Source of the DNA: Desulfovibrionaceae bacterium
Lineage (GTDB): Bacteria > Desulfobacterota > Desulfovibrionia > Desulfovibrionales > Desulfovibrionaceae
DNA: 64,000 nt
Direction of reading: 5' to 3'
NCBI GenBank assembly: GCA_029011315.1
Contig: JAQXLA010000005.1
Coordinates: 1 to 64,000 of the forward strand
The position numbers and the translations under genes were made by a program. Below the pieces are notes generated by a model. It had not been told where the DNA came from and ran no database searches. It saw nothing but the letters and a program-made list of their open reading frames with translations. This document shows positions 7,685-16,709 of the stretch, one piece after another. The stretch's first letter is position 1; each line of letters begins with the position of its first letter.

Positions 7685-8683
7685 CTACATGTTCTGATCC
7701 ACGAGTGCAATCAATCTTTTGAGCTGATTGGTAAACCCTGCTTCATTATCATACCAGATGATCAACTTGGCCATATTATTGCCCATAACGGACGTCAGCA
7801 AGCCGTCCACGACACCACCGTGCGTGTCTCCGACATAGTCTACAGACACCAGAGGGCTTTCAGAATACCCCATGTTCGCTTTCATGGATCCTTCCGCAGC
7901 CTCTTTCAGAGCCGCATTAACGGATTCCACTGTTACATCTTTCTCAAACGTGCAGACAAGATCGACAAGAGAGACATCAGGGGTAGGCACACGAACAGCC
8001 ATACCATCCAGTTTGCCCTTTAATTCTGGCAAAACTTTGCTAACAGCCTTCGCAGCTCCTGTCGTCGTGGGAATCATGGAAACCGCTGCGGCTCTCGCTC
8101 GACGGATATCCTTTGACGATCCGTCGAGTATGCGCTGACTCATGGTATAGGAATGAATGGTTGTCATCAGGCCGCTGCGAATGCCAAACGCATTATGGAG
8201 CACTTTGGCAACCGGAGCCAGGCAGTTTGTCGTGCAGGAAGCCGCTGAGATGACTTCATGCCTGGATCCATCGTATTCCGCATCGTTGACGCCCATAACA
8301 ATCGTCACATCTGCATCAGAAACAGGCGCGCTCATAATTACTTTTTTCGCACCTCGGGCGATATGCTGCATAAGGCCTTCACGTTTCTTGATGGTTCCGG
8401 TGGTCTCAATAATGAGATCGATACCAAGATCGCCCCAAATCCATTCATTGGTCTTGCAGCGGGTAACCTGAATATGATGACCGTCCACGATGATGCCATC
8501 ATCATCAAAGCTCACTTCGCCAGGATAGGTGCCATGCACGGAGTCGTATTTGAACAGATGCGCAAGCGTTGCATTATCCGCTCGGGCATTGATCGCCGCG
8601 ACAGGCATTTTTCCCTCTTGTGCATACAGACGGATCAAATATCTTCCAATGCGTCCAAAGCCGTTCATACCAATACGGGCCAT
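7685..8683 (-). CDS. gap: Glyceraldehyde-3-phosphate dehydrogenase
   Basis: This is the phosphorylating glycolytic/gluconeogenic enzyme and acts in the cytosol. The 332-residue length is standard. The NAD-binding GFGRIGR is at residues 7-13, and the catalytic motif SAASCTTNC carries the active-site cysteine near residue 150. I moved the start to ATG 8683 because GGGAGGAG lies 6 bases upstream and the product then begins MARIGMNGFGRIGR. The longer frame to 8749 would only add unrelated residues across the fba stop. It lies 37 bases after fba, in one operon, and is followed by a strong terminator. Confidence 0.97.
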   Translation of the reverse strand: MARIGMNGFGRIGRYLIRLYAQEGKMPVAAINARADNATLAHLFKYDSVHGTYPGEVSFDDDGIIVDGHHIQVTRCKTNEWIWGDLGIDLIIETTGTIKKREGLMQHIARGAKKVIMSAPVSDADVTIVMGVNDAEYDGSRHEVISAASCTTNCLAPVAKVLHNAFGIRSGLMTTIHSYTMSQRILDGSSKDIRRARAAAVSMIPTTTGAAKAVSKVLPELKGKLDGMAVRVPTPDVSLVDLVCTFEKDVTVESVNAALKEAAEGSMKANMGYSESPLVSVDYVGDTHGGVVDGLLTSVMGNNMAKLIIWYDNEAGFTNQLKRLIALVDQNM

Positions 8684-8720
8684 AATACTCCTCCCTATTT
8701 GTTTCCAGTCAAAGGACAGG

Positions 8721-9644
8721 CTAGGCTTTGCCGGAACAGCCAAGCACATTCCGAATTTTGTGCTGTACCATGTTCTTTACGGCTTCACGAGCTGTTTTCA
8801 AATATCCGCGAGGATCAATATCTTCGGGATGCTCTGCCAGATATTTGCGAATAGAAGCCGTCATCGCCATGCGAATATCTGTGTCAATATTAATTTTACA
8901 TACAGCCATGCCCGCTGCCTTGCGCAGCAAATTTTCGGGAACTCCGGACGCTCCGGCAACATTTCCGCCATATTCATTGCACATCTTCACAAATTCCTGA
9001 GGGACGCTGGAAGCACCGTGCAAAACAATGGGATAGCCCGGAAGGAGCTGGCCGATTTTTTCCAATCGATCAAAATCAAGTTTGGCTTCACCTTTGAATT
9101 TGTACGCACCATGACTGGTACCGATAGCCACAGCCAGAGAATCACATCCCGTACGATCAACAAATTCCGCAACCTGATCCGGATCAGTATACAAACTGTG
9201 CTCCGCCACGACATCCTCTTCGACTCCGGCAAGCTGACCCAATTCCGCTTCCACCCAGACGCCGTGATCATGTGCGTATTCCACGACCTGACGGGTCACC
9301 GCAATATTGTCTTCAAAAGAATGATGCGATCCGTCATACATAACGGAGGTAAATCCGCCGTCCACGCAGTCCTTACAAATTTGAAAATCAGCACCGTGAT
9401 CCAAGTGCAACACGACAGGAATCTCTGCTGTTTGCAGACCCGCTTCAATGAGCTTCACAATATAATTCTGTCCGGCGTATTTTCGAGCTCCAGCCGACAC
9501 CTGAAGAATAATCGGAGCCTTTTCTTCAGCACCGGCCTGCATAATACCCTGAATAATTTCCATATTGTTGACATTGAAGGCGCCGACGGCATAGCCTTCA
9601 GCATACGCACGTCTGAACATCTCCTTAGGTCCAATCAAAGCCAT
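8721..9644 (-). CDS. fba: Class II fructose-bisphosphate aldolase
   Basis: It cleaves fructose-1,6-bisphosphate to the two triose phosphates using a divalent metal. The 307-residue protein shows the zinc-ligand motif HLDHGAD (residues about 79-85), AIGTSHGAYK, PIVLHGASS and the C-terminal KINIDTDIR. This arrangement is the class IIB Fba type found in Desulfovibrio relatives. The start at 9644 has AGGAG upstream. gap follows directly in the same operon. The leader (9645-9866) contains a small GC hairpin at 9664-9680 just before the ribosome binding site. Confidence 0.96.
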   Translation of the reverse strand: MALIGPKEMFRRAYAEGYAVGAFNVNNMEIIQGIMQAGAEEKAPIILQVSAGARKYAGQNYIVKLIEAGLQTAEIPVVLHLDHGADFQICKDCVDGGFTSVMYDGSHHSFEDNIAVTRQVVEYAHDHGVWVEAELGQLAGVEEDVVAEHSLYTDPDQVAEFVDRTGCDSLAVAIGTSHGAYKFKGEAKLDFDRLEKIGQLLPGYPIVLHGASSVPQEFVKMCNEYGGNVAGASGVPENLLRKAAGMAVCKINIDTDIRMAMTASIRKYLAEHPEDIDPRGYLKTAREAVKNMVQHKIRNVLGCSGKA

Positions 9645-9866
9645 AGAGCGACTCCTGTTCGCGGGTTCTGCACCCGCCCGGTAAGCGTTGTATTCTTGCA
9701 GCCGAACAGCATCATGCCTTTGCAGATGCCTTTCAGGATATACAAAGATACATATATCCGGGATCGTTCAGCCCCGTCAGCCGTGTACATAGAAAAAATT
9801 CTTTCTGTACATTCAGCATCTCTTCATTAATACACAACTTTTTCTGTAAATTAAAGCGAAAAAATT

Positions 9867-10367
9867 TCAGCTGCGACTTTTTGCAGATATGCCAAAAGAT
9901 TCAAGATAGGCTCTGTAGCTTTTGGCAACAGGAGAATCCGGATCCATCGTATCAAGATAACGTCCGATATCCTTCGGACATTGCATCATAAGCGGATTTC
10001 CAGGAACGGTTATGTCATCGACGGCTTTATTCAACGGCCTTTTGCCGCGCATAAGACGCAATTCGACCTTCTGAAAAACAGCGGAATCCATAAACGCATT
10101 GGCTCTCTGCAGAATTTCCGGAATTCGAAAGGAAAGCTCCTGCATGGCAATGCCATCTTCTCCGCCGACGATCAACACGGCATTTTTTCTCCCAAGGGGG
10201 AATGCCATCTGACTCAGTTCCGACCCCATCACAATATTCCAATGAGACCACAACTGAAATTCTCTTTCCTGTTCCGGCTTCCCGATATGACAGACAAGCA
10301 TGCGGAGACAGTCACTGACTGACAGCATGACGTTCTGTCGATGTTCCCCTGCTCCACTTTTTCCCAT
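9867..10367 (-). CDS. DUF721/DciA-like protein
   Basis: The 166-residue protein has a central region (about 25-110) with LWSHWNIVMG, AVLIVGG and QELSFRIPEILQRAN, which fits the DUF721 family. That family includes DciA, a loader or operator of the replicative helicase DnaB in bacteria without DnaC. The C-terminal 50 residues are not recognisable. It is the last leftward gene after hisG (62-base gap). The function is inferred from the fold family only. Confidence 0.7.
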   Translation of the reverse strand: MGKSGAGEHRQNVMLSVSDCLRMLVCHIGKPEQEREFQLWSHWNIVMGSELSQMAFPLGRKNAVLIVGGEDGIAMQELSFRIPEILQRANAFMDSAVFQKVELRLMRGKRPLNKAVDDITVPGNPLMMQCPKDIGRYLDTMDPDSPVAKSYRAYLESFGISAKSRS

Positions 10368-10392
10368 AGCCGTATCCGGATTTCTGAAACAA

Positions 10393-10416
10393 GCGAAGGA
10401 GAGAAGACACCTTCGC
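10393..10416. terminator. Possible terminator between hisG and the DciA-like gene
   Basis: A 7-bp stem (10393-10399 with 10410-10416) lies 12 bases after the hisG stop. The U run on the minus-strand side is short and interrupted (UUGUUU), so it may be a partial terminator or simply an mRNA hairpin. Confidence 0.35.
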
Positions 10417-10428
10417 CAGAAAAAAAGC

Positions 10429-11310
10429 TTAAATAACCTTGTTCAATGCGTATTCCAGGATTCCTTCTGCCCCGACATGCCGAAGCTGCGGGATCAAATC
10501 CCTGACAATATCCGTTCCGACAACTGTTTCGACAGAAACCCAACTTCCGTTTTGCAACGGAGCAACAGTAGGAGAATTCAGAGCCGGAAGGAGATCCAGA
10601 ACAGCGTTCAGCTTGTCCGTGGGAGCATTCATCTTCAGACATACCAGAGATTCCGCTCTCAAGGCACCCTGCAAGAGCAAATCTATCTGCTCAATCTTGC
10701 GGCGTTTTGCCGGATCATCCATCGTGCGGGCATTGGCGATGAAGACGGTATTCGTAGAAAGGACTTCATCGATAATGCGGAGAGAATGCGCCCGAATCGT
10801 CGTTTCCGTTTCCGTCACTTCCACAATAGCATCTGCCAGGCCTTCAACAACTTTGGCCTCTGTAGCCCCCCACGAATAGGTTATCTTGACGGGAATGCCG
10901 AGATTCTCAAAATATCTTTTGGCCACACCGATCAATTCCGTTGCAATGTGCTTTCCAGCAAGATCCTGCGGTTTGGTATACTCCGAAGATCCAGCTACAG
11001 CCAGAACCCATCTGGCAGGCTTGTTTGAGGCCTTTGAATAAACCAAATCGGAAATTTTCACCACATCAGCACCGGTTTCAAGAATCCAGTCCTTACCTGT
11101 CAGGCCGGCATCCAAAACGCCATCCTGAACATAGAGGGGAATTTCCTGCACTCGACACAGACGAGCCGTGATTTCCGGATCATTAATGGAGGGAAAGTAA
11201 TTGCGGGTATACCGATGAATTTTCCAGCCCGCCCTGGAAAAAAGATCAATGGTCGACTCTTCCAGAGACCCCTTCGGAAGACCAAGTTTCAACAGGGGAG
11301 CATCAGTCAC
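10429..11310 (-). CDS. hisG: ATP phosphoribosyltransferase, long form (HisG)
   Basis: It catalyses the first step of histidine synthesis, joining ATP and PRPP. The 293-residue length and a C-terminal ACT-like regulatory domain (about residues 220-293) mark the long, histidine-inhibited form that does not need HisZ. The N-terminus LKLGLPKGSLEE is typical, and GLTGKDWILE marks the first lobe. The start is GTG 11310, fixed by a perfect AAGGAGG six bases upstream. It overlaps the hisI stop by 8 bases, indicating coupling. Confidence 0.95.
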   Translation of the reverse strand: MTDAPLLKLGLPKGSLEESTIDLFSRAGWKIHRYTRNYFPSINDPEITARLCRVQEIPLYVQDGVLDAGLTGKDWILETGADVVKISDLVYSKASNKPARWVLAVAGSSEYTKPQDLAGKHIATELIGVAKRYFENLGIPVKITYSWGATEAKVVEGLADAIVEVTETETTIRAHSLRIIDEVLSTNTVFIANARTMDDPAKRRKIEQIDLLLQGALRAESLVCLKMNAPTDKLNAVLDLLPALNSPTVAPLQNGSWVSVETVVGTDIVRDLIPQLRHVGAEGILEYALNKVI

Positions 11311-11695
11311 GGTAAACCTCCTTGGGATCAAAGATTTGAGAACAGCATCTGACTGCAGAGCCGTCTTGTTCCAGCTTGCGGGAAAAGCAGCTTACATAGC
11401 CTTCGTGGCATGCGGCGCCTCCTCTCTGTTCAATCAACAGCAGTATGGCATCGCCATCGCAATCCAAACGCATTTCCACAATCTTCTGTGTATTTCCGGA
11501 AGACTCACCCTTATGCCAGAGCTTTTGACGGCTGCGACTGAAATACCAGGCTTCTCCCGTCTCCTTTGTCTTTTCAAAGGCTTCCTCATTCATCCATGCG
11601 AGCATCAGCACTTCCCGAGTTACGGCATCTTGTGCGATAGCAGCGATCAACCCCCCCGATTTTGAAAAATCAGGATGGAACTCAAGATTACTCAT
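11303..11695 (-). CDS. hisI: Phosphoribosyl-AMP cyclohydrolase (HisI)
   Basis: It opens the adenine ring of phosphoribosyl-AMP in the third step of histidine synthesis. The 130-residue, single-domain protein has the metal motif LDCDGDA, the conserved LWHKGESSGN and two further cysteines (GAACHEGYVSCF). No fused HisE domain is present. ATG 11695 gives the family start (MSNLEFHPDF); the longer frame to 11809 only runs into the upstream gene. It lies 10 bases after the carboxynorspermidine dehydrogenase gene and overlaps hisG, so histidine and polyamine genes share a transcript here. Confidence 0.95.
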   Translation of the reverse strand: MSNLEFHPDFSKSGGLIAAIAQDAVTREVLMLAWMNEEAFEKTKETGEAWYFSRSRQKLWHKGESSGNTQKIVEMRLDCDGDAILLLIEQRGGAACHEGYVSCFSRKLEQDGSAVRCCSQIFDPKEVYRD

Positions 11696-11705
11696 AATAA
11701 GCCAC

Positions 11706-12911
11706 TTATTTTTCGTTTTCGGTTGTTTGCTGGACAGTCCAAGGCAGGCCGTGAATCTGAAGCTGCTCCATGAAAGGATCCGGATCGAACTGCTCCATAT
11801 TCCATACACCTGGGCGAATCCATTTTCCCGTCATCATCATCATAGCTCCGATCATGGCGGGAACTCCCGTTGTATAGGAAATCGCCTGACTGCCCACTTC
11901 CTTAAAGCTCTCTTCGTGACTGCATACGTTATAGATATAGGCTGTCTTTTCCCTGCCGTCCTTCACACCGCGCATCAGGCAGCCAATACAGGTTTTACCC
12001 CGAGTCAGAGGACCGAGCGAAGCCGGATCCGGCAAGAGACTCTTCAGGAACTGTACCGGCACAATTTGCTGCCCATGATAGTCCACAGGATCGATACGGG
12101 TCATCCCCACGTTTTCAAGAACCTTCAGGTGATTCAGATAGGCCTCCGAGAACGTCATCCAGAAACGAGCTCTCTTCAAGCCCCTCAAATGCATAACGAG
12201 CGATTCCAGCTCCTCATGATACATGAGAAAACATTTCTTCGCTCCGATTCCTTCAGGAAAATCGTATGTCATAGACCAGGAAAGAGGATCCGTTTCAACC
12301 CATTCCCCGCGCTCCCAGTAACGGCCGCGCGCCGACACTTCCCGGATATTGATTTCAGGATTGAAATTCGTGGCAAACGGCTGGCCATGATCCCCGGCAT
12401 TGCAGTCAATAATGTCGAGGACATGAATTTCATCGAAAAGATGCTTCTGTGCGTATGCAGCAAACACGTTGGTCACGCCAGGATCAAAGCCGCTTCCCAG
12501 AAGTGCCGTCAAGCCTGCGTCGCGAAAGCGATCCTGATAGGCCCACTGCCACTTATATTCAAACTTGGCCAGATCTCTGGGTTCATAATTCGCCGTATCG
12601 AGATAATGAACACCCGTCTCAAGACAGGCATCCATGATCGACAAATCCTGATAGGGAAGCGCGATATTCAGCACCATGTCCGGCTTGACGTTCCGAATCA
12701 AATCCGTCAGTTCCGCCACATTGTCTGCATCCACGCCAGCTGTACGAAGCTCTCGTCCAGTACGCTGCCTTACCGCATCAGCCAGGGCTCTGCATTTGGA
12801 TTCCGTACGGCTGGCAATAACGATGTCTTCAAAAACTTCGGGAACAGATGCGCATTTATGCGCCACGACGCTGCCGACACCTCCAGCACCGATGATCAAT
12901 ATTCTTGCCAT
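11706..12911 (-). CDS. Carboxynorspermidine dehydrogenase (saccharopine dehydrogenase family)
   Basis: The 401-residue protein starts with a Rossmann motif (IIGAGGVGSVVAHK) and continues as a saccharopine-dehydrogenase fold. The family member in this gene context reduces the Schiff base of aspartate semialdehyde and a diamine to carboxy(nor)spermidine. The assignment relies on the family and on speA 30 bases upstream. The partner decarboxylase nspC is not visible in this window. GGGAGG precedes ATG 12911. A true saccharopine or lysine role is less likely but not excluded. Confidence 0.85.
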   Translation of the reverse strand: MARILIIGAGGVGSVVAHKCASVPEVFEDIVIASRTESKCRALADAVRQRTGRELRTAGVDADNVAELTDLIRNVKPDMVLNIALPYQDLSIMDACLETGVHYLDTANYEPRDLAKFEYKWQWAYQDRFRDAGLTALLGSGFDPGVTNVFAAYAQKHLFDEIHVLDIIDCNAGDHGQPFATNFNPEINIREVSARGRYWERGEWVETDPLSWSMTYDFPEGIGAKKCFLMYHEELESLVMHLRGLKRARFWMTFSEAYLNHLKVLENVGMTRIDPVDYHGQQIVPVQFLKSLLPDPASLGPLTRGKTCIGCLMRGVKDGREKTAYIYNVCSHEESFKEVGSQAISYTTGVPAMIGAMMMMTGKWIRPGVWNMEQFDPDPFMEQLQIHGLPWTVQQTTENEK

Positions 12912-12941
12912 AAAAACCTCCCGGCATGCGACACATGCGAA

Positions 12942-14864
12942 TTATCTCTCAAAATACGTATAGCCTCTCAAGCCATCTTCAAAAACCTGCATGATGTTAT
13001 ACCGTTCCGTGGGCGTGATACGTTTCGCGCGTACAGCACGTTCGGCTGCAGAACGCAAATCATCAAGAATCGTCCGGGGATCATATTCCACATAATCAAG
13101 AATATCCGCCACCGTATCACCACGAATTTCACGCACGAAATCATAATTGCCATCTTCGTTGATGCGGATGGCAACGACATTCGTATCCCCGAGAAGGTTA
13201 TGCAGATCTCCCAGCGTCTCCTGATACGCACCAACGAGAAAAACGCCGAGATAGTACTCTTCCCCGTCAGTTACAGGATGCAGTTCCAGTGTTTTCTTAA
13301 TGCCCTGAGGACTGATGAAATGATCAAGTCTGCCGTCGCTGTCGCAGGTAATGTCGGACAATACCGCATGACGGGATGGAAATTCAGCAAGTCTGTGTAC
13401 GGGCATGACGGGAAACAGCTGATCGATTGCCCAGGCATCGGGAAGCGATTGAAACACGCTGAAGTTGCCGTAATAAATATCCGCCAGAAAAGCATCAATT
13501 TCCTCAAGATCCTTGGGAACATGCTTCAACTTGGCCTTTTCTTCGGCGATACGACGGATAATCGCCCAAAAATATTTATCGGCAACAGTGCGCTGCCTCA
13601 GTGTAACCTGACCGGTGACAAACCTTTGCCGCATGTCGTCCCGATAATAGACAGCGTCGTTATAGCACTCCTGAAGATTGCGCACGTTGAGATTATTATA
13701 GGCATCCCACAGATTGCGGATCGGTTCCGGAGCATCTTCAGGAGGGGTGTCCGGCACGGCATCGCCAAATTCTACTTCGCTCACATCCAGGATATTAAAA
13801 AGCAGAATTGAATAATAGGCGACCGTCGATCTTCCGGATTCCGTAATGATGTGAGGATGCGGAATCTGACGCTCGTCAAGGATGGTCATCACTGCTTCGA
13901 CCACATCCATGCAGTATTCATCAATGCTGTAATTTCGACTGCTGACGTAATTGGTATGCGATCCGTCATAGTCCACAGCAAGCCCACCGCCCAAGTCCAG
14001 ATACCCCATGGACGCGCCTTCCTGAACCAGACCGGCATAAATGCGCGCCGCTTCCATCACAGCCGATCGAATATCCCGAATATTGGGAATCTGGGAACCG
14101 AGATGATAATGCAGCAGGCGAAGACAATCGAGGGCATCGTTCTGTTTCAGATAATCAACGACATCCATCACCTGAGCTGATGTCAGACCGAATGCAGAAC
14201 GTTCTCCTCCGGATCCGGCCCAATGACCGCTCCCCTTGGTTATAAGCTTGACCCTGACACCGAGAATGGGACGTACATTGAGAGCTTTCGCTCGCTCCAT
14301 AATCAGCTCAAGCTCTCCAGGCATTTCAAGAACGAAAAAGCACTTGTATCCCATACGCACCGCAGAAAGACCGATATCAATAAATTCTTCGTCCTTATAG
14401 CCATTGCATATGAGGCAGGCATGCTCATCACTCAACTGGGAGATGGCGGAAATCAGCTCAGCCTTTGATCCGACTTCAAGACCGTGATGGTATTTCGCAC
14501 CAAACTGCACGATTTTTTCCACGGTATTCTGCTGCTGATTCACCTTGATAGGAAATACTCCGCGATATTCGCCATGGTAGCCGAGTTCACGGATTGCCTT
14601 TCGGAAGCTTTCATGCAGCGTGCGGATCTGGGATTCAAGAATATTTTCAATACGCACCAGAGCCGGCATATCATAGCCACGTTCCCGCATACCCCGGATG
14701 ATGTCCGGAATACTGACAGCCTTGTCAGTCGGCACACCCGTAGGATAAATCACCACATCGCCTTTAGAAGAAACTCCAAAATATCCAGCACCCCAGTTGC
14801 GGATCCCGTACAGTTCTGCGGAATCCTCCGCATTCCATTGCTGAAGAGTCTGTTTTATCGCCAA
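12942..14864 (-). CDS. speA: Biosynthetic arginine decarboxylase (SpeA)
   Basis: It makes agmatine from arginine, the first step of polyamine synthesis, with PLP on an alanine-racemase-type barrel. The 640-residue length matches the family. The PLP lysine lies in GVFPIKVNQQ, and the glycine-rich phosphate site is LDLGGGLAVDYDG. Translation starts at TTG 14864, with AAGGG about 10 bases upstream; no ATG is available nearby. The next gene leftward makes carboxyspermidine, so both serve polyamine synthesis. No agmatinase or agmatine deiminase gene is visible in the window. Confidence 0.95.
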   Translation of the reverse strand: MAIKQTLQQWNAEDSAELYGIRNWGAGYFGVSSKGDVVIYPTGVPTDKAVSIPDIIRGMRERGYDMPALVRIENILESQIRTLHESFRKAIRELGYHGEYRGVFPIKVNQQQNTVEKIVQFGAKYHHGLEVGSKAELISAISQLSDEHACLICNGYKDEEFIDIGLSAVRMGYKCFFVLEMPGELELIMERAKALNVRPILGVRVKLITKGSGHWAGSGGERSAFGLTSAQVMDVVDYLKQNDALDCLRLLHYHLGSQIPNIRDIRSAVMEAARIYAGLVQEGASMGYLDLGGGLAVDYDGSHTNYVSSRNYSIDEYCMDVVEAVMTILDERQIPHPHIITESGRSTVAYYSILLFNILDVSEVEFGDAVPDTPPEDAPEPIRNLWDAYNNLNVRNLQECYNDAVYYRDDMRQRFVTGQVTLRQRTVADKYFWAIIRRIAEEKAKLKHVPKDLEEIDAFLADIYYGNFSVFQSLPDAWAIDQLFPVMPVHRLAEFPSRHAVLSDITCDSDGRLDHFISPQGIKKTLELHPVTDGEEYYLGVFLVGAYQETLGDLHNLLGDTNVVAIRINEDGNYDFVREIRGDTVADILDYVEYDPRTILDDLRSAAERAVRAKRITPTERYNIMQVFEDGLRGYTYFER

Positions 14865-15169
14865 AATCTCGCACCCTTCTGTCTCAAGTCAAAACAGCCT
14901 GTCATCAATGTTTCATCACTCCCGCGACGTTCTGCAAAAAGCAGAAAACAACCGCCCGGATTTTATCTTTAAAATATGCCAGGCAGCAGTGTGAAGCATA
15001 CACGGTAAAAAGGCAAGATTTTTCATTCCTCTCCGGCTTCAGAAAGACCTCTTCAGGCTTCAGTTTCCGAAAAATCGTTTCATTGCAGTGAGTAAAAAAC
15101 TATGATAGCGAAAAAGCAGATCGAAACATGTTTTTTCAGACGGTGATCAACCCTTTCGGAGGCCTCTCA
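14865..15169. other. Divergent intergenic region between speA and the ABC importer
   Basis: The 305 bases hold no convincing gene. They must contain two outward promoters. A TATGAT box at 15101-15106 points toward the importer, but no good -35 box lies 16-18 bases upstream. No riboswitch or operator palindrome stands out. Confidence 0.4.
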
Positions 15170-15919
15170 ATGAAACGCGTTCTTTTTGTTTTCTTCTGCT
15201 TGCTGGCCCTTGGCTTCGGTCGCATTTCCGGAGCCGAAGCAGCCGATGTTGCGCTTGTCAACGGCATCGACGCAAACTATCCTCCCTTTGCCTACGTTGA
15301 TGAAAAAGGCAATCCAGCTGGATTCGATGTAGATTCCATGAACTGGATCGCTGCCAAAATGGGCTTTTCCGTCCGCCATCAGCCGATGGATTGGGACGGC
15401 ATCATTCCAGCTCTACTGGCGAAAAAAATCGATATGGTATGTTCCGGCATGAGCATTTCCCCCGAGCGTGCGGCAAAAGTGGCTTTTTCCAATCCTTATT
15501 GGTCTGTGGGCAAGGTCTTTATTGCTCCGAAGTCTTCAAAGCTGACTGGGGACGATGTGTGGACGAAGAAAATCCGCCTCGGCGTGCAGAGAGGTACGAA
15601 TGAACATGAAATGCTCGAACAGGCCAAAAGCGAAGGCAAAGGTGCCTATGTTCTGCGTTTTTACGATTCCGCTCCCATGGCGGTTGAAGATTTGCTGAAC
15701 GGCCGTATTGATGCCATCGGGATGGACAGCGCGCCTGCTGAAGACGCCATAAGCAAAGGCAAGGCTGTCAAGATCGTCGGGGAATTCGGCAAGGATGACT
15801 TCGGCGTCGCTCTGCGTCGCGAAGATGCCGATCTGCGCGCTAAAATCAATGAAGGATACCGGCTTTTAAAGGCTGATCCCTACTGGAAAGTTCTGCAGGA
15901 AAAATACAAGGTCAATTAG
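15170..15919 (+). CDS. Polar amino acid ABC transporter, periplasmic binding protein
   Basis: The 249-residue product has a signal peptide with a probable cleavage at GAEAA-D (about residue 24) and then the family-3 solute-binding fold. PPFAYVDEKGNPAGFDVD is the typical opening ligand segment, followed by GIIPALLAKKIDMVCSGMS and the C-terminal DPYWKVLQEKY. It delivers an amino acid to the permeases encoded next. ATG 15170 is preceded by GGAGG and gives the correct signal peptide; the longer frame from 15128 does not. The ligand cannot be predicted. The gene is followed by a stable stem-loop rather than a terminator. Confidence 0.93.
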   Translation: MKRVLFVFFCLLALGFGRISGAEAADVALVNGIDANYPPFAYVDEKGNPAGFDVDSMNWIAAKMGFSVRHQPMDWDGIIPALLAKKIDMVCSGMSISPERAAKVAFSNPYWSVGKVFIAPKSSKLTGDDVWTKKIRLGVQRGTNEHEMLEQAKSEGKGAYVLRFYDSAPMAVEDLLNGRIDAIGMDSAPAEDAISKGKAVKIVGEFGKDDFGVALRREDADLRAKINEGYRLLKADPYWKVLQEKYKVN

Positions 15920-15939
15920 TACGAAACGTTCATGACGCA

Positions 15940-15989
15940 ATTGGCGGAGCCCACCTGATTCATTAATTCATGCAGGATTCTCCGCCAAT
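15940..15989 (+). promoter_or_regulatory. Intercistronic stem-loop after the binding-protein gene
   Basis: A 10-bp perfect stem (15940-15949 with 15980-15989) encloses a 30-base region that can pair further through CCTG and CAGG. No U run follows. Such structures in binding-protein operons often protect the upstream mRNA and lower expression of the membrane components. That role is an inference here. Confidence 0.6.
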
Positions 15990-16012
15990 CGCTTTACAGG
16001 AAAGTACAGATT

Positions 16013-16702
16013 ATGAATTCTCTTGCGGCTACGCTTTCAGTAATCTGGGATGCGTTGCCATATATTTGTTCAGGCAGTGCCGTCACCCTAATTACTGTTA
16101 TCGGAGCACTGGCGTTAGGATTGTTTCTCGGCGTTCCGATGGCCGTCGCACAGGTATACGGAGCCCGTCCGCTGAGATGGATAACCGGCGTGTACGTCTG
16201 GTTTTTCCGGGGAATGCCGGTTTTGCTGCTGCTCTTTTTATTCTACTTCGGACTGTTTGAACTGCTGCATCTGAATCTTTCCACCATCTCCGCGTCATGT
16301 CTGGTTCTGGGCATGGCCAGTGCGGCGTATCAGTCCCAGATTTTTCGAGGCTGCATTGAAAACCTTCCGTCCGGGCAGCTAAAGGCGGCCAGAGCACTTG
16401 GAATGAATGACAGGCAGGCCATTGTGTCCATCATTCTTCCACAGGCACTGCGCCTGTCAATTCCAGGATGGTCCAACGAATTTTCCATATTGCTGAAAGA
16501 TTCCGCAATGTGCTTTGTTCTCGGGACTCCCGAACTCATGGCCAGGACGCATTTTGTCGCTTCCAGAACATACGAACATCTGCCTTTATATATGACTGCC
16601 GGCATAATCTACTTCTGCATGACTCTCATCGGAATCACACTGCTGCGCCGTCTTGAGCGTAAAGTTCATATCCCCGGCTATGCGGTCGGCGGAGAAATAT
16701 GA
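16013..16702 (+). CDS. Amino acid ABC transporter permease
   Basis: The 229-residue integral membrane protein has about five helices and the HisM/GlnP family pattern. GMPVLLLLFLFYFGLF lies in the first half. The EAA loop that docks on the ATPase is seen as LKAARALGMNDRQAIVSIILPQALR. It sits between the binding-protein and ATPase genes, 93 bases after the former and 7 bases before the latter. It is one of two different permeases in this operon, consistent with a heteromeric channel. Confidence 0.93.
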   Translation: MNSLAATLSVIWDALPYICSGSAVTLITVIGALALGLFLGVPMAVAQVYGARPLRWITGVYVWFFRGMPVLLLLFLFYFGLFELLHLNLSTISASCLVLGMASAAYQSQIFRGCIENLPSGQLKAARALGMNDRQAIVSIILPQALRLSIPGWSNEFSILLKDSAMCFVLGTPELMARTHFVASRTYEHLPLYMTAGIIYFCMTLIGITLLRRLERKVHIPGYAVGGEI

Positions 16703-16709
16703 GGACCCA

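Noticed and set aside
8529-9830. A 433-codon plus-strand open frame
   Set aside because: It is antisense to gap and fba, which have clear catalytic motifs. Its sequence shows no domain.
11727-13811. A 694-codon open frame on the plus strand
   Set aside because: It lies wholly opposite hisI, the carboxynorspermidine dehydrogenase and speA genes, has no family-like motifs, and is biased in His/Ile/Arg as expected for an antisense shadow.
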